Notes: generated by a model from the sequence alone, not told the origin. A DNA stretch of 64,000 nt from Oceanobacillus halophilus (GCF_003628505.1 NZ_RBZP01000006.1:62001-126000), one strand, 5' to 3'. Counted from the first letter of the stretch, positions 34,542 through 44,267 are shown. Program-made: numbers and translations.

Positions 34542-35712
34542 CAAACTCACTCCTTTCATCTTCAAAACAAATTCTTTCAATACGTTTCAACAGTTTCTCA
34601 GAGGCATTTCCTCTCTCATAAGAAGATATCTGATTTAAAAATTGGGTTAATTTCACTTGATATTGATTTGGATCATACTCTGCTATTTCCTCTTGTAACT
34701 CTTTATCACTCATTACAGTTATAAACGGTAACTCATTTACATCAAAATACAACTGCCTCTCATTATTTATATAATCCTCCAAGTCTGGCACATAAAGAAA
34801 ACAAGGCTGCTTAGTTAACGCATAATCAAACATTAGGGAAGAATAGTCGGTTATTAAGATATCAGCTATACTTAAAAGCTCCTGAACATCATCATAAGAA
34901 GTAACATCCAATACTTTTTCGCCTAATATTAATTGACTTGATTTAGAAAGGAGGTGCGGATGCATTTTCACTAATACACTCCATTTACCTCCAAACCTTT
35001 TCTCCAAAGACTTTATTAAATTATTATAATCCTTATAGTAGTTATTTAGTTGATTTCCTTTCCGGAACGTAGGTGCATATAATGCAACCTTCGTCCCAGA
35101 AGAAAGCTGTAATTTTTGGTAAATATTTTCTTTTCTTTGTTTGTCTGACTTAAAGAATATATCATTTCTGGGTGTTCCATATGGGAAAATCTCTCCACCA
35201 AACCAAAATGTTCTTTTGAATATCTGTGTACTATAATTACATCCTGATAATAATAGATTACATTTCGATGAATCCTTCTTTGCCATTTTTACATAATCAA
35301 GAGGCAGCGAAGCTTCTGCATCCTTTTCGATTTGTTTCAATCGCAAAGAGCTATGCCATGTCTGAATATAATATTGATTATTTCGTTTAACAAATAAATC
35401 TGTAGTTCGAAAATTTGTAATGATAATTTTAGAAGTACATAACTCATAGAAATAACGGATGGACATCGTTTTAACCTTTCTGAAACCTTTTATTTCTCCT
35501 TTAGATTGGACATCATTAAAAGCCCAAACTAAGTCGAATTTCTCATTAGAGTAATGGGATAAGATATATTCTGTAATATACTTAGGATTGCATCCATACT
35601 GAGCACCATAGTAACTAATGAAAAAGATCTTATTCCTCTTTATTGGCAAACAATTAAATATAAAAATGACCAATAAACAAACATAGTGCTTCATTATACT
35701 GAACAGTTTCAT
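34528..35712 (-). CDS. CDP-glycerol glycerophosphotransferase-like (TagB/TagF family)
   Basis: 394 residues. The CDP-glycerol transferase pattern is clear: KIFFISYYGAQYGCNPKYI, QTWHSSLRLKQI (catalytic His), GTPRNDIFF, ALYAPTFRKG, VKMHPHL and DILITDYSSLMFDYALTKQP. It would transfer glycerol phosphate to a glycan acceptor, as in wall teichoic acid. An N-terminal hydrophobic segment (HYVCLLVIFIFNCLPI) anchors it. ATG at 35712 with AAAGGGG 8 bases away. Coupled to the TagD-like gene. Confidence 0.88.
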   Translation of the reverse strand: MKLFSIMKHYVCLLVIFIFNCLPIKRNKIFFISYYGAQYGCNPKYITEYILSHYSNEKFDLVWAFNDVQSKGEIKGFRKVKTMSIRYFYELCTSKIIITNFRTTDLFVKRNNQYYIQTWHSSLRLKQIEKDAEASLPLDYVKMAKKDSSKCNLLLSGCNYSTQIFKRTFWFGGEIFPYGTPRNDIFFKSDKQRKENIYQKLQLSSGTKVALYAPTFRKGNQLNNYYKDYNNLIKSLEKRFGGKWSVLVKMHPHLLSKSSQLILGEKVLDVTSYDDVQELLSIADILITDYSSLMFDYALTKQPCFLYVPDLEDYINNERQLYFDVNELPFITVMSDKELQEEIAEYDPNQYQVKLTQFLNQISSYERGNASEKLLKRIERICFEDERSEFDEAV

Positions 35713-35732
35713 ATGAGTATCCCCTTTTATCT

Positions 35733-36767
35733 TCAAACTTCCACTCGCTTCAAACCTTCATTTTTTTCAAGAAACTTTATTCTCCTAAGCCCTTTACGAA
35801 CTGCGAGGAAGAGTAATAGTAAAAATGGATGTATAGAAAATAAAAATAATTGTCCCTTTAATTCTTTATCATTAGAAATTGCTTTCTTAAAGCTGGTATA
35901 GTTATCTCTTATGTATGATTGAACATTTCTACGATGGATTCCACTTTTATCTTTTTTTCTATTAAGTATGAGCAAGTTATAGTGTATAAGACACATCTTC
36001 AAGATATTTTTATGAGATAACTCAGCCAAATTTTGATAATACCTCTCAATAAATTTGTGTCTTTCTATCAATCCCTTAATAATATCCAGATTCTTCGGCG
36101 TATAATTAGCAACAATACTATCGTCCCGTTGATAATAGTAATACAGAGGCTGATTTACTAAAACGAACTTCTCTACTCGGTGCATTACTTGGTGTGCCCA
36201 AAATACATCTTCAAACAGAACACCTTTCTTAAAGGATATACCAGAAATAATCTCTGACCGATACAGCTTTCCCCAAGCAAAATTCTTCACTTTCTCATTT
36301 ATGACTAATTCCTTCATTAATAACTGATTATTAATAATGTCTGGCGGATTATCTTGCTTATAATATCTTTGGTCAAAGAGTAGTTGCTCTTCATAAGCAT
36401 AATAAAAAGCTGATTGAACAACATCAGCTTTGTACTTTACTATCTTATTTATCATTACTTTAATAGCATCCTTCTCAAGCCAATCATCACTATCGACAAA
36501 CATCGTAAACTCTCCAGTGACCTCTTTCATTCCGAAGTTTCTAGCATCAGATAATCCGCCATTTTCTTTATGGATTACTTTGATACGTTGGTCTATTTCC
36601 TGATAGTGATCAGCTATTTTACCACAATTATCAGGAGACCCATCATCCACTAGAATAATCTCTATATCTTTATAACTTTGGCTAATAATACTTTCTAAAC
36701 ATCGGTAAATATATTTCTCCACCTTATAGATAGGAACAATCACACTTACTTTCCCCTTTTTAAACAT
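35733..36767 (-). CDS. Glycosyltransferase family 2
   Basis: 344 residues. SVIVPIYKVEKYIYRCLESI, EIILVDDGSPDNCGKIADHY, GLSDARNFGM and the metal site MFVDSDDWLEKDAI are typical of EpsJ/EpsH-like GT-A enzymes. The C-terminal tail has a membrane-associated hydrophobic stretch (LFLFSIHPFLLLLFLAV). Ribosome-binding site AGGAGGGG 6 bases before ATG. Confidence 0.9.
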   Translation of the reverse strand: MFKKGKVSVIVPIYKVEKYIYRCLESIISQSYKDIEIILVDDGSPDNCGKIADHYQEIDQRIKVIHKENGGLSDARNFGMKEVTGEFTMFVDSDDWLEKDAIKVMINKIVKYKADVVQSAFYYAYEEQLLFDQRYYKQDNPPDIINNQLLMKELVINEKVKNFAWGKLYRSEIISGISFKKGVLFEDVFWAHQVMHRVEKFVLVNQPLYYYYQRDDSIVANYTPKNLDIIKGLIERHKFIERYYQNLAELSHKNILKMCLIHYNLLILNRKKDKSGIHRRNVQSYIRDNYTSFKKAISNDKELKGQLFLFSIHPFLLLLFLAVRKGLRRIKFLEKNEGLKRVEV

Positions 36768-36779
36768 GAATTGCCCCTC

Positions 36780-37958
36780 CTAAACTATTTCATAAAGCTT
36801 TTGTAATTCACTTGTGTTTTCATAGTTAGATATTTTACAGTTATTGGATAAATTTCTTCTATACTTCTGATCGTTATATAACTTTTCAACACCATCTGCA
36901 ATTCCTTCAACTGACAAATCACAAATTACTCCATTATATCCATCTTGAACTTGGCCTCTTGCTGTAGGGTAGTTGGTAATAAGAACAGGCTTTGCAAGAA
37001 TCTGCGCTTCCCCAACAGTCACAGCCTTCCCCTCATATCGAGATGGCTGAACATAAAGATCTGCTTCCTTCATAAATGGATACGGGTTTATTTTCTTCCC
37101 TAATAAATGAAAATTATCTTGGAGATTATATTCAGATATAAGTTGCTTAATCATCGATTCATCTCCTCCATATCCTACTACATACCAGGAAATATCATCA
37201 TAACCCCTTTCTTTTAGTAACTTAAATACTCGAACGGCATTATCAATTCCTTTTGCATGAGATAATCGCGCTACTGTAATCAGTTTAAAACGAGAATCAA
37301 CTATCATAGGGTTGTCAACTGGTTCCTTCGCCAGTCTTCGGATCAATTCAGGTGATGTAATATTCTCTATAACAATCACTTTCTTCTTCAAGATAGGATA
37401 TTTGCGAATAAATGCTACTTTACATTCATCAGATACCGCTACAATATAGTCAAACTTCATCCATATTTTTATGTCCATTGACTCATCGGTGTCTACAGTA
37501 GAGAAATCTGTATGTATCCATGCAATTTTCACATTGGCATCTACCTTTTCTGCAACGAAGTAGTGCGGCCATAAATAACTAATCGCAACGTCGTATTTCT
37601 TATTGTGTCTTGGCAAAAAAGGTAAGGCATATTTCCACATGTATTGCATTTGTTTATATCCATTTTCCAAAGTTGGATTTTGGTTTGCTCTATACTTTGC
37701 TAATAAGCGTGCCATTCCAATTGGGATATGACCACTTTTTAGAATATCTTTGATGGACATACGAAATGTTTTATATCTTAACGATTCTTTTAAAAGTTGA
37801 GGTTGCGTAGGTAATTGATCCATAAAATCACCAGTATGACTATACAACATTAAATCAACGTTATATTTCGTATAATCGAAGTTATTTAACATACTTATTA
37901 AACTTCGCTCGACTCCCCCTACTTCCATATCAAACGAAGCGATCAACATATTTTCCAT
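36780..37958 (-). CDS. Glycosyltransferase family 4
   Basis: 392 residues. N-terminal MEVGGVERSLISMLNNFDYT and donor motif VQPSRYEGKAVTVGEAQIL. A fourth member of the GGxEKSL-type series. The start at 37958 lies inside the upstream glycosyltransferase gene (29-base overlap) with GAGG 9 bases away; a longer frame starts at 37976. Confidence 0.86.
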   Translation of the reverse strand: MENMLIASFDMEVGGVERSLISMLNNFDYTKYNVDLMLYSHTGDFMDQLPTQPQLLKESLRYKTFRMSIKDILKSGHIPIGMARLLAKYRANQNPTLENGYKQMQYMWKYALPFLPRHNKKYDVAISYLWPHYFVAEKVDANVKIAWIHTDFSTVDTDESMDIKIWMKFDYIVAVSDECKVAFIRKYPILKKKVIVIENITSPELIRRLAKEPVDNPMIVDSRFKLITVARLSHAKGIDNAVRVFKLLKERGYDDISWYVVGYGGDESMIKQLISEYNLQDNFHLLGKKINPYPFMKEADLYVQPSRYEGKAVTVGEAQILAKPVLITNYPTARGQVQDGYNGVICDLSVEGIADGVEKLYNDQKYRRNLSNNCKISNYENTSELQKLYEIV

Positions 37959-39087
37959 TTGTATCAGCCTCATCATCTTTATACATTTTCATTAGTTTCC
38001 TAACAGCTTGGTTTAAAGAATAACCATTCCTCTCAAATCCACTAGCAATTTTTTTTGTATCCGATTCCTTATAGGTAGCTTTCTCTAATATTTTATTAGC
38101 CCAAATATTAGGATTATCAGCTAATGAAAGCTTTGAAATTAATCCTATATTTAAATCTGCTTCTGGCTGAATGGCTTCCGAAACAATACAAGGAATACCA
38201 CAAGCCTGAGCTTCTAATAATACTAATCCTAAGCCTTCATAAATGGACGGGAAAACAAAGACATCCATACTATGCAGCATCGTAGGTATATCCTCTCTTA
38301 ACCCAGCAAAATGCACAACGTCTTTTAACCCTTCTGTTTCTACCATTGTCTCAATATCCTCTCTTAAATCCCCATCACCTACTAATAATAGTCTTATATT
38401 CACTTTTTCTTGAACAATATTTTTTAAAATTTGCAATAAAAATTTATGATTCTTTGCTTCAATAAATCTACCAATATGCCCAATTACAACATCATTCTTC
38501 CCTATACCTTGTTCTAATGAAAATTCATTTACATTTCTTGTTGGTCTATGAATGAATCGCTGATAGTCAACCACATTAGGAAAAAAGGAATACTTAGATT
38601 TGTTTAGAGTTCCTATACCAAATAAATACCTGCCCGCTTCTTTGCTACATGCTAAATAATTGGTAGATAACCGGTTTATGAAATACCTCATAACATTTAG
38701 ATATAATCTCCTTACTACTCCCTCACTATTATCTAAAGTGGTATGTGCGTGTGAAATTCTAACTTTTACACCTGCTAAGTAAGCCGCTACCATGGATATC
38801 CCGCAATGAAATAATGTATGTGCATGTATCGCATCATAAGGTCCATGTTTTTTTATGACCTGATAAAGTTCTAGAACGGAGTTAGACCTTTGCAGCCTTA
38901 TAATATCGCCGCCTAACTTTTCTATTTCTTTATCATAATCGGCTTCCTCGTTACTATAAGAAACAAAATCAAAATGAACTTTTTCATGATCAATCTTCCG
39001 GTAAATATTCATAAGCATCGTTTCTGTACCCGCTCTGTTCATCGCACCGACAACTTGTAGTACCTTTAGTTTCTTAGCACTTTCCAT
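37930..39087 (-). CDS. Glycosyltransferase family 4 (EpsF-like)
   Basis: 385 residues. LKVLQVVGAMNRAGTETMLM, IHAHTLFHCGISMVAA, VRISHAHTT and donor site FPSIYEGLGLVLLEAQA match the EpsF group, also represented at 45.2-46.3 kb. The ATG overlaps the end of the SinR-like gene by 14 bases. Confidence 0.88.
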   Translation of the reverse strand: MESAKKLKVLQVVGAMNRAGTETMLMNIYRKIDHEKVHFDFVSYSNEEADYDKEIEKLGGDIIRLQRSNSVLELYQVIKKHGPYDAIHAHTLFHCGISMVAAYLAGVKVRISHAHTTLDNSEGVVRRLYLNVMRYFINRLSTNYLACSKEAGRYLFGIGTLNKSKYSFFPNVVDYQRFIHRPTRNVNEFSLEQGIGKNDVVIGHIGRFIEAKNHKFLLQILKNIVQEKVNIRLLLVGDGDLREDIETMVETEGLKDVVHFAGLREDIPTMLHSMDVFVFPSIYEGLGLVLLEAQACGIPCIVSEAIQPEADLNIGLISKLSLADNPNIWANKILEKATYKESDTKKIASGFERNGYSLNQAVRKLMKMYKDDEADTNGKYVDRFV

Positions 39088-39445
39088 TTTTCTTTTTCAC
39101 TTCTTGTTTCGTAGTAGATTTCTCCTTTTGCCACTTCGCAAATTCAATTACTGTCTTATACTCCTGAAGTTCGTGCGTCTTTATCCCTGATTTCTTAAGA
39201 TCCTTTACAAATTCTAACCACTCTGTCTCTGGAGTTTGCTCTAATAATGATTCTCTTTTTATTAAAGTATTTACTTCCACACCTAATACCGCTGCTATTT
39301 TTTCGATAATCTGTATCGAAGGATTTTGATTTAAGTTACGTTCAATATTGCTTAAATATGACTTGGAAATATTGGCTCTCTCTGCACACTCTGATAGTGT
39401 TAACCCTTTACTCTTACGTATTTTCTGTATCTTCTCTCCTATCAT
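39074..39445 (-). CDS. sinR: SinR/SlrR-like biofilm master regulator inside the eps operon
   Basis: 123 residues. The N-terminal helix-turn-helix reads MIGEKIQKIRKSKG, then NISKSYLSNIERN, nearly the same recognition helix as B. subtilis SinR (KSYLSSIERN), followed by NPSIQIIEKIAAVL. The C-terminal ETEWLEFVKDLKKSG and EFAKWQKEK match the SinR tetramerisation/SinI-binding segment. SinR represses matrix operons by binding GTTCTYT pairs. The 22 upstream-region bases that matter for translation lie in the end of the EpsN gene (GAGG, 8 bases before ATG, 3 bases between genes). In B. subtilis sinR has its own locus; here it is co-transcribed with its likely target. No SinI gene was found in the window. 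It could equally be the SlrR paralogue. Confidence 0.9.
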   Translation of the reverse strand: MIGEKIQKIRKSKGLTLSECAERANISKSYLSNIERNLNQNPSIQIIEKIAAVLGVEVNTLIKRESLLEQTPETEWLEFVKDLKKSGIKTHELQEYKTVIEFAKWQKEKSTTKQEVKKKNGKC

Positions 39446-39448
39446 TTT

Positions 39449-40633
39449 CTATACCTCATATTCTTGTAATTTCAAATCAACCCCATTACTATATGCGTCT
39501 CTTATACACTGAATAATCCGCTGCTGTTCGGTTCCTGATAGACTTGATCCAGATGGAAGACAAATGCCAGTTTTAAATAACCTTTCTGAAACGGAATTTC
39601 CATTTTCGTGTGGATAATACGTAGCCCCTTTGAAAAGCGGCTGTAAGTGTAGAGGCTTCCACACAGGCCTGGCTTCTATATTCTCTTTATATAAAGCATC
39701 TAATAATTGATTAACGTTCATTCCTGCCTGTTCTTCATTTACAGTTAAAGTGGTTAACCAGCGATTTGATTGAGATTCACTTAACTCCTTCATAAATTCG
39801 ATACCTGATAAATCATTTAATGACTTAAAATACTTATCAAATATATTTCTTCTTAACTGCACTCTTTCATCTAAAACTTGTAATTGCGCTCTCCCAATTC
39901 CAGCTAGAATGTTGCTCATCCGATAATTAAATCCCGTTACACTATGCCGATAATAAGGTGCCGGATCTCTAGCTTGTGTAGCCAAATATCTGGATTTTTC
40001 TATTGCATCAGCATCATCGGAAACTAGCATCCCCCCTCCTGAAGTCGTAATTATTTTATTTCCATTAAAGGAATACACGCCAAAATCTCCAAATGTTCCA
40101 CTTGCCTTTCCTTTATATTTGGAACCTAATGATTCTGCAGCATCCTCTATAATGGGTACTTCATATTCCTTACAAATGGTTAGAATTTCATCCATCTTTG
40201 CACTTTGCCCATATAAATTAACTACAATTACTGCCTTTGGAAGTTTTCCATTTAAAGCAGCTTCGTGCAAAGCTTTCTTTAATGCTCGTGGTGACATATT
40301 CCAAGACTCCAAATCTGAATCTATAAAAACTGGCTCTGCACCTTGATAAAGGATTGGATTGGCACTTGCAACAAACGTAAGTGTTGAACAAAATACTTTA
40401 TCTCCTCTATTAACTCCTAATAAAGAAAGAGCCAAATGTATTGCAGCGGTTCCTGAACTTACCGCAGCAGCAGCTCCCGCTCCTACTTTCTCTGCTATTT
40501 CCTTTTCAAAACCATCTACGTTAGGACCTAATGGCGCAATCCAATTTGATCTAAATGCATTTTCTACAAATGAAAGCTCATTTCCACTCATATGAGGTGG
40601 AGAAAGGTAAATTCGAGATTGGGACAATTTCAT
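39449..40633 (-). CDS. epsN: DegT/DnrJ/EryC1 aminotransferase (EpsN-like)
   Basis: 394 residues. PLP-dependent sugar aminotransferase that makes an amino-deoxy sugar nucleotide. Landmarks: PPHMSGNELSFVENAF, SGTAAIHLAL, VNLYGQSAKMDEI, IIEDAAESLGSKYKG and the PLP lysine in YSFNGNKIITTSGGGML. Together with the downstream acetyltransferase and sugar transferase (EpsM, EpsL) it forms the bacillosamine-type pathway (UDP-N,N'-diacetylbacillosamine), started by the EpsC dehydratase. The start at 40633 follows two GTG codons in frame. Confidence 0.9.
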   Translation of the reverse strand: MKLSQSRIYLSPPHMSGNELSFVENAFRSNWIAPLGPNVDGFEKEIAEKVGAGAAAAVSSGTAAIHLALSLLGVNRGDKVFCSTLTFVASANPILYQGAEPVFIDSDLESWNMSPRALKKALHEAALNGKLPKAVIVVNLYGQSAKMDEILTICKEYEVPIIEDAAESLGSKYKGKASGTFGDFGVYSFNGNKIITTSGGGMLVSDDADAIEKSRYLATQARDPAPYYRHSVTGFNYRMSNILAGIGRAQLQVLDERVQLRRNIFDKYFKSLNDLSGIEFMKELSESQSNRWLTTLTVNEEQAGMNVNQLLDALYKENIEARPVWKPLHLQPLFKGATYYPHENGNSVSERLFKTGICLPSGSSLSGTEQQRIIQCIRDAYSNGVDLKLQEYEV

Positions 40634-40651
40634 CACCACTTTTCCAATAGA

Positions 40652-41284
40652 TTAAAGCTTTATTTTGTCTATAATTCTACTTGGAGATCCAACTGCTTTG
40701 CTGTATGCAGGAACATTATTTATAACCGTAGATCCAGCACCAATAACAGACCAGTTTCCAACGGTTATTCCAGGAATTATCACTGAAGATGCGCCTAAAT
40801 GACCTCCTTCTCCAATAGTTACATTTCCGGTTGATGTAGCATTCGGAGATATATGAACATAGTCTGCTATTTTGTTTTCATGTTCTACAATAGATGACGT
40901 ATTGACAATACAGTGACTACCAATCGATGTTTCTGCATTAATGACAGCTTTTGGCATAACAACCGTTCCATAACCTATAGTTGCTGTTGGGCTTATTACG
41001 GCTGTTGGATGTATAATAATCGCATATTGTTTCATTTGTAAATTGAGGCTTTTAATTACTTTTTTGCGGATTGCATTATCTCCAATTGCAACCATTACTC
41101 TAAAATCCTTCTCCACTAAAATACTATTAATCAAGGAAAGTGGACCATATAAGATTCCACCTTCTTCAAATTGCATTTCATACTTATCATCCAAGATGGC
41201 AACGACTTTAGAGTTTCTAATGGAAGCAATAATATCCTGAATTACTTTGCTATGACCACCATTACCTACTAAAATAATCTTCAA
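40652..41284 (-). CDS. epsM: Sugar O/N-acetyltransferase (EpsM/NeuD-like)
   Basis: 210 residues from a TTG start. N-terminal LKIILVGNGGHSKVIQDII is the NeuD/PglD NAD-like domain. The C-terminal part is a left-handed beta helix of hexapeptide repeats (HPTAVISPTATIGYGTVVM and VTIGEGGHLGASSVIIPGI) with catalytic His in VEHEN. It acetylates the amino sugar made by the EpsN-like enzyme. The TTG lies 1 base after the EpsL stop; a longer frame reaches 41335 inside epsL without a ribosome-binding site. Confidence 0.85.
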   Translation of the reverse strand: MKIILVGNGGHSKVIQDIIASIRNSKVVAILDDKYEMQFEEGGILYGPLSLINSILVEKDFRVMVAIGDNAIRKKVIKSLNLQMKQYAIIIHPTAVISPTATIGYGTVVMPKAVINAETSIGSHCIVNTSSIVEHENKIADYVHISPNATSTGNVTIGEGGHLGASSVIIPGITVGNWSVIGAGSTVINNVPAYSKAVGSPSRIIDKIKL

Positions 41285-41285
41285 G

Positions 41286-41885
41286 CTACAACACTTCTTT
41301 CGATCCTTGGAATTTTTCCATTGTAATCGACTCACGAGAAGATATCCCTTCCCTTTTTATAACTTTTATAATGGTTATTAGGAAAATTTTACAATCAATA
41401 AGAAAACTATGATTTCTTACGTACCACGTATCCAACTCAAACTTCTTCTCCCAAGTTAATGCATTTCTTCCATTAATTTGAGCCCATCCCGTAATTCCTG
41501 GTTTCACTCGATGTCGTAATGATTGTTCTTTCGTGTACAAATCTAAATACTCCATTAATAATGGACGTGGACCAATTAAACTCATATCTCCTTTTAACAC
41601 ATTAAAAAACTGAGGTATTTCATCCAAACTATATTTACGAAGAAACAGGCCAAAGTCATTTAATCTTTCTTGATCAGGGAGTAAATTACCATTAATATCT
41701 CTTTCATTGGTCATTGTCCGAAATTTATATAGGCAAAAAGGGGTACCATGTAAACCAGAACGCCTTTGTTTAAAAAAGATTGGTTTACCCAATTTCAACT
41801 TGATTGCTAAACTAGTAAAGATAAACACAGGGGACAACAAAATAATTAAAGCTAAAGAAACGAACACATCCATCCATCTTTTCAC
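41286..41885 (-). CDS. epsL: Undecaprenyl-phosphate sugar phosphotransferase (EpsL-like)
   Basis: 199 residues from a GTG start (KRWMDVFVSLALIILLSPVF, one membrane helix). Motifs FFKQRRSGLHGTPFCLYKFR, RKYSLDEIPQFFNVLKGDMS, IGPRPLLMEYL and RHRVKPGITGWAQINGRN are the bacterial sugar transferase family. It starts the repeat unit by placing a sugar-1-phosphate, probably diacetylbacillosamine, on undecaprenyl phosphate. GGGAG lies 7 bases before GTG; a longer frame to 41933 would overlap the small upstream gene. Confidence 0.9.
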   Translation of the reverse strand: MKRWMDVFVSLALIILLSPVFIFTSLAIKLKLGKPIFFKQRRSGLHGTPFCLYKFRTMTNERDINGNLLPDQERLNDFGLFLRKYSLDEIPQFFNVLKGDMSLIGPRPLLMEYLDLYTKEQSLRHRVKPGITGWAQINGRNALTWEKKFELDTWYVRNHSFLIDCKIFLITIIKVIKREGISSRESITMEKFQGSKEVL

Positions 41886-41889
41886 CTGA

Positions 41890-42063
41890 TCACTCCCTAA
41901 TGCTTTGATTCTGATTATCGATTGTTTTGCCAAATAGTAAGTTCCTTTTTATTTCTTCAATCAGTTTTAAAGCACTCATGTCTCTTGATTGATAACCTTT
42001 TGTACATATCTTATTTAAAATCTCCTGCAGCTCTTGTTGTGTTAGTTTTCTCATATCCCCCAT
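41890..42063 (-). CDS. Small 57-residue protein in the eps operon
   Basis: MGDMRKLTQQELQEILNKIC start with GAGGG 8 bases upstream; stop 4 bases before epsL. Predicted mostly helical, basic-polar, ending NQNQSIRE. I recognise no family. The size is close to SinI-type antirepressors (about 57 residues), but the SinI dimerisation motif is not evident. The tight spacing to epsL supports its being a real gene. Confidence 0.6.
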   Translation of the reverse strand: MGDMRKLTQQELQEILNKICTKGYQSRDMSALKLIEEIKRNLLFGKTIDNQNQSIRE

Positions 42064-42101
42064 ACACCGAGCCCTCTTTCTATACATAAAAAAACCGCTA
42101 C

Positions 42102-43142
42102 TTACTGTACCGGAGTATGTTCATCAGTTATTATGTTGTATCCATTTGGATTATTTCTTTGCCAACTCCATGTATCACGACACATTGTTTCTAGATCTCT
42201 AACCGCTTTCCAATTTAACTTATTTCTTGCTTTCATTGGATCCGCATAACAGATACTAATGTCACCTGGTCTACGGTCTACAATTCGAAAAGGAATTTTA
42301 ATCCCAGAGACTTTTTCAAATGTTTCAATTACCTCCAGTACACTATAACCTTTTCCTGCACCTAAATTATAAGCATCTATTCCTTTTCCTGATTGAACTT
42401 TTTCTAAAGCTCTAAGGTGACCCATCGCTAAGTCTACAACATGGATAAAGTCCCTTACGCCTGTTCCATCTATGGTAGGATAATCATTTCCAAACACTTG
42501 CAGATATGGTCTTTTTCCAACTGCAACTTGGGAAACATATGGCATTAAGTTATTCGGTATTCCATTTGGATTTTCTCCAATTAGTCCACTAACATGGGCC
42601 CCAATCGGGTTGAAATACCTCAGCAAAACGATACTCCATGATGGATCAGAAAAGGCAACATCTCGAAGAATTTCTTCTATCATCTGCTTCGTCCGTCCAT
42701 ATGGATTGGTTGCTCCTAGTTTCATTTCTTCCGTTATCGGTACTTGTTTCGGGTCTCCATAAACAGTAGCAGAAGAACTAAATACAAGATTCTTTATTCC
42801 AAAATGCTGCATGACTTCACATAAAATAACTGTCCCCGTTATGTTATTTTGATAATAATGAAGTGGTACTGTAACCGATTCGCCAACTGCCTTTAAACCC
42901 GCAAAATGAATGACAGCCTCTATTTTATTTTCTGCAAACACCCTTTCAACGCTCTTTTTATCCAATAAATCCACTTGGTAAGTTTTAATTGATTGACCTG
43001 TTAATCTTTCTACTCTTTGTAACGATTCAGGGTGACTATTTGAAAAATTATCTAAAACTATGATGTCATACCCATGATTTAAAAGCTCCACACAGGTATG
43101 ACTCCCTATGTACCCCGCTCCGCCTGTAACAAGAATAGCCAA
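42102..43142 (-). CDS. galE: UDP-glucose 4-epimerase
   Basis: 346 residues from a TTG start. The Rossmann motif [20 protein letters not shown], catalytic Ser and Tyr-x3-Lys in [12 protein letters not shown] and [14 protein letters not shown], and [19 protein letters not shown] are classical GalE. It makes UDP-Gal (or UDP-GalNAc) for the polymer. GGGGGAG lies 5 bases before the TTG; a longer frame starts at 43184 inside the upstream gene. A galE is not part of the B. subtilis eps operon. Confidence 0.95.
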   Translation of the reverse strand: MAILVTGGAGYIGSHTCVELLNHGYDIIVLDNFSNSHPESLQRVERLTGQSIKTYQVDLLDKKSVERVFAENKIEAVIHFAGLKAVGESVTVPLHYYQNNITGTVILCEVMQHFGIKNLVFSSSATVYGDPKQVPITEEMKLGATNPYGRTKQMIEEILRDVAFSDPSWSIVLLRYFNPIGAHVSGLIGENPNGIPNNLMPYVSQVAVGKRPYLQVFGNDYPTIDGTGVRDFIHVVDLAMGHLRALEKVQSGKGIDAYNLGAGKGYSVLEVIETFEKVSGIKIPFRIVDRRPGDISICYADPMKARNKLNWKAVRDLETMCRDTWSWQRNNPNGYNIITDEHTPVQ

Positions 43143-43164
43143 AAAGTCTCCCCCCCCTTTCTCA

Positions 43165-44241
43165 TCAAAAAATTGAAAGAACACTATTGTAATTAATATT
43201 CAAACTTATGACCGTTTCATAATAATAGTAGGCCAAATAACACACGATTATTCCGATGTATACGAGCTTTTGATCCTTATACCTAAATAATTTTGGCAAC
43301 CACGAAATAAGGATCAATTGATATAGCTGAAAGTAAATAGACATTCTTGCAAAAATCCATTGTTCTGTGGAAATCACCATAAATACCAACCCTATTAGAG
43401 CCATATTTACGATATAATCACTTTCAGGAAATATACTTCTTAACTTCTTTCTTCCTAGAAAGGCCACAAAAAGAGGGCTTGCTTCCACTGCAACCCTTAA
43501 AATATTCGCACCCCCTTCTGAAAAATTATCGTAATTACTGTATTGTGTATCCTCTAAAGCTGTAAACAAAATCGTAGAAAAGTATTCATATCCAATAACA
43601 GCAATCACTGCTAGTAATACCAACGCAATCGTTACCTTTGACCAAGCTTTAAAGCGAACCAAGAAAAACATCGGAAGTAGTATTAATGCACTTTGGTGAA
43701 AGAGCGATGCAAATCCAATAATGAAAGCATACCTTATAAACTTTCCTTCAATTAAGAACTTTATTGCTGTAAAGGCAATTGCTGCAGCTAACAACTGTCT
43801 AATTCCATTCATCGATACTAAAAAAAGACCACCTGTTATATATACATACAGACTTAATTCAACCAGTCTGGAGTATTTGTAAAAAACAAAAATAATGAGA
43901 AGGTTTGTTATAAACGCAGTTATAAAAATCAAAGCTTGAGAGTTATCTGATATATAATTTTTGATTAACATTTGAAGGAAGCCAAATCCAATATCCTTTT
44001 CTGAAGTAACGTACTCCCAAGTAAAATCATTATCCTCAAAGATATTGCGGTAATTAAACGTATCTCCTATTCCGCTTCGAAAGCCCGATATGAGAACCAA
44101 CGAAGTTAATCCCCCAAATACTAGTAGTTTATTTGGTTTAACAGGTACTGGAAGATTCGTTGCTAATACAGGTTTTGCAAAATATCTGGCAAATAAAGCG
44201 AACAGAAGAACAAAAGTCAGGTTCATCCAAAGTAAAGTCAT
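43165..44241 (-). CDS. epsG: EpsG-like exopolysaccharide polymerase
   Basis: 358 residues with about ten membrane segments. The EpsG-family signature is visible in [20 protein letters not shown] and [15 protein letters not shown], plus [20 protein letters not shown]. Members are Wzy-like and join lipid-linked repeat units outside the membrane. ATG with AAAGGA 9 bases upstream. Position in the operon corresponds to epsG of B. subtilis. Confidence 0.85.
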   Translation of the reverse strand: MTLLWMNLTFVLLFALFARYFAKPVLATNLPVPVKPNKLLVFGGLTSLVLISGFRSGIGDTFNYRNIFEDNDFTWEYVTSEKDIGFGFLQMLIKNYISDNSQALIFITAFITNLLIIFVFYKYSRLVELSLYVYITGGLFLVSMNGIRQLLAAAIAFTAIKFLIEGKFIRYAFIIGFASLFHQSALILLPMFFLVRFKAWSKVTIALVLLAVIAVIGYEYFSTILFTALEDTQYSNYDNFSEGGANILRVAVEASPLFVAFLGRKKLRSIFPESDYIVNMALIGLVFMVISTEQWIFARMSIYFQLYQLILISWLPKLFRYKDQKLVYIGIIVCYLAYYYYETVISLNINYNSVLSIF

Positions 44242-44267
44242 TTTGCTATATCCTTTCGACTAATACA

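Noticed and set aside
41890-42063. Small eps protein as a true SinI
   Set aside because: Length fits but the SinI helical dimerisation motif cannot be aligned convincingly; kept only as a hypothesis.
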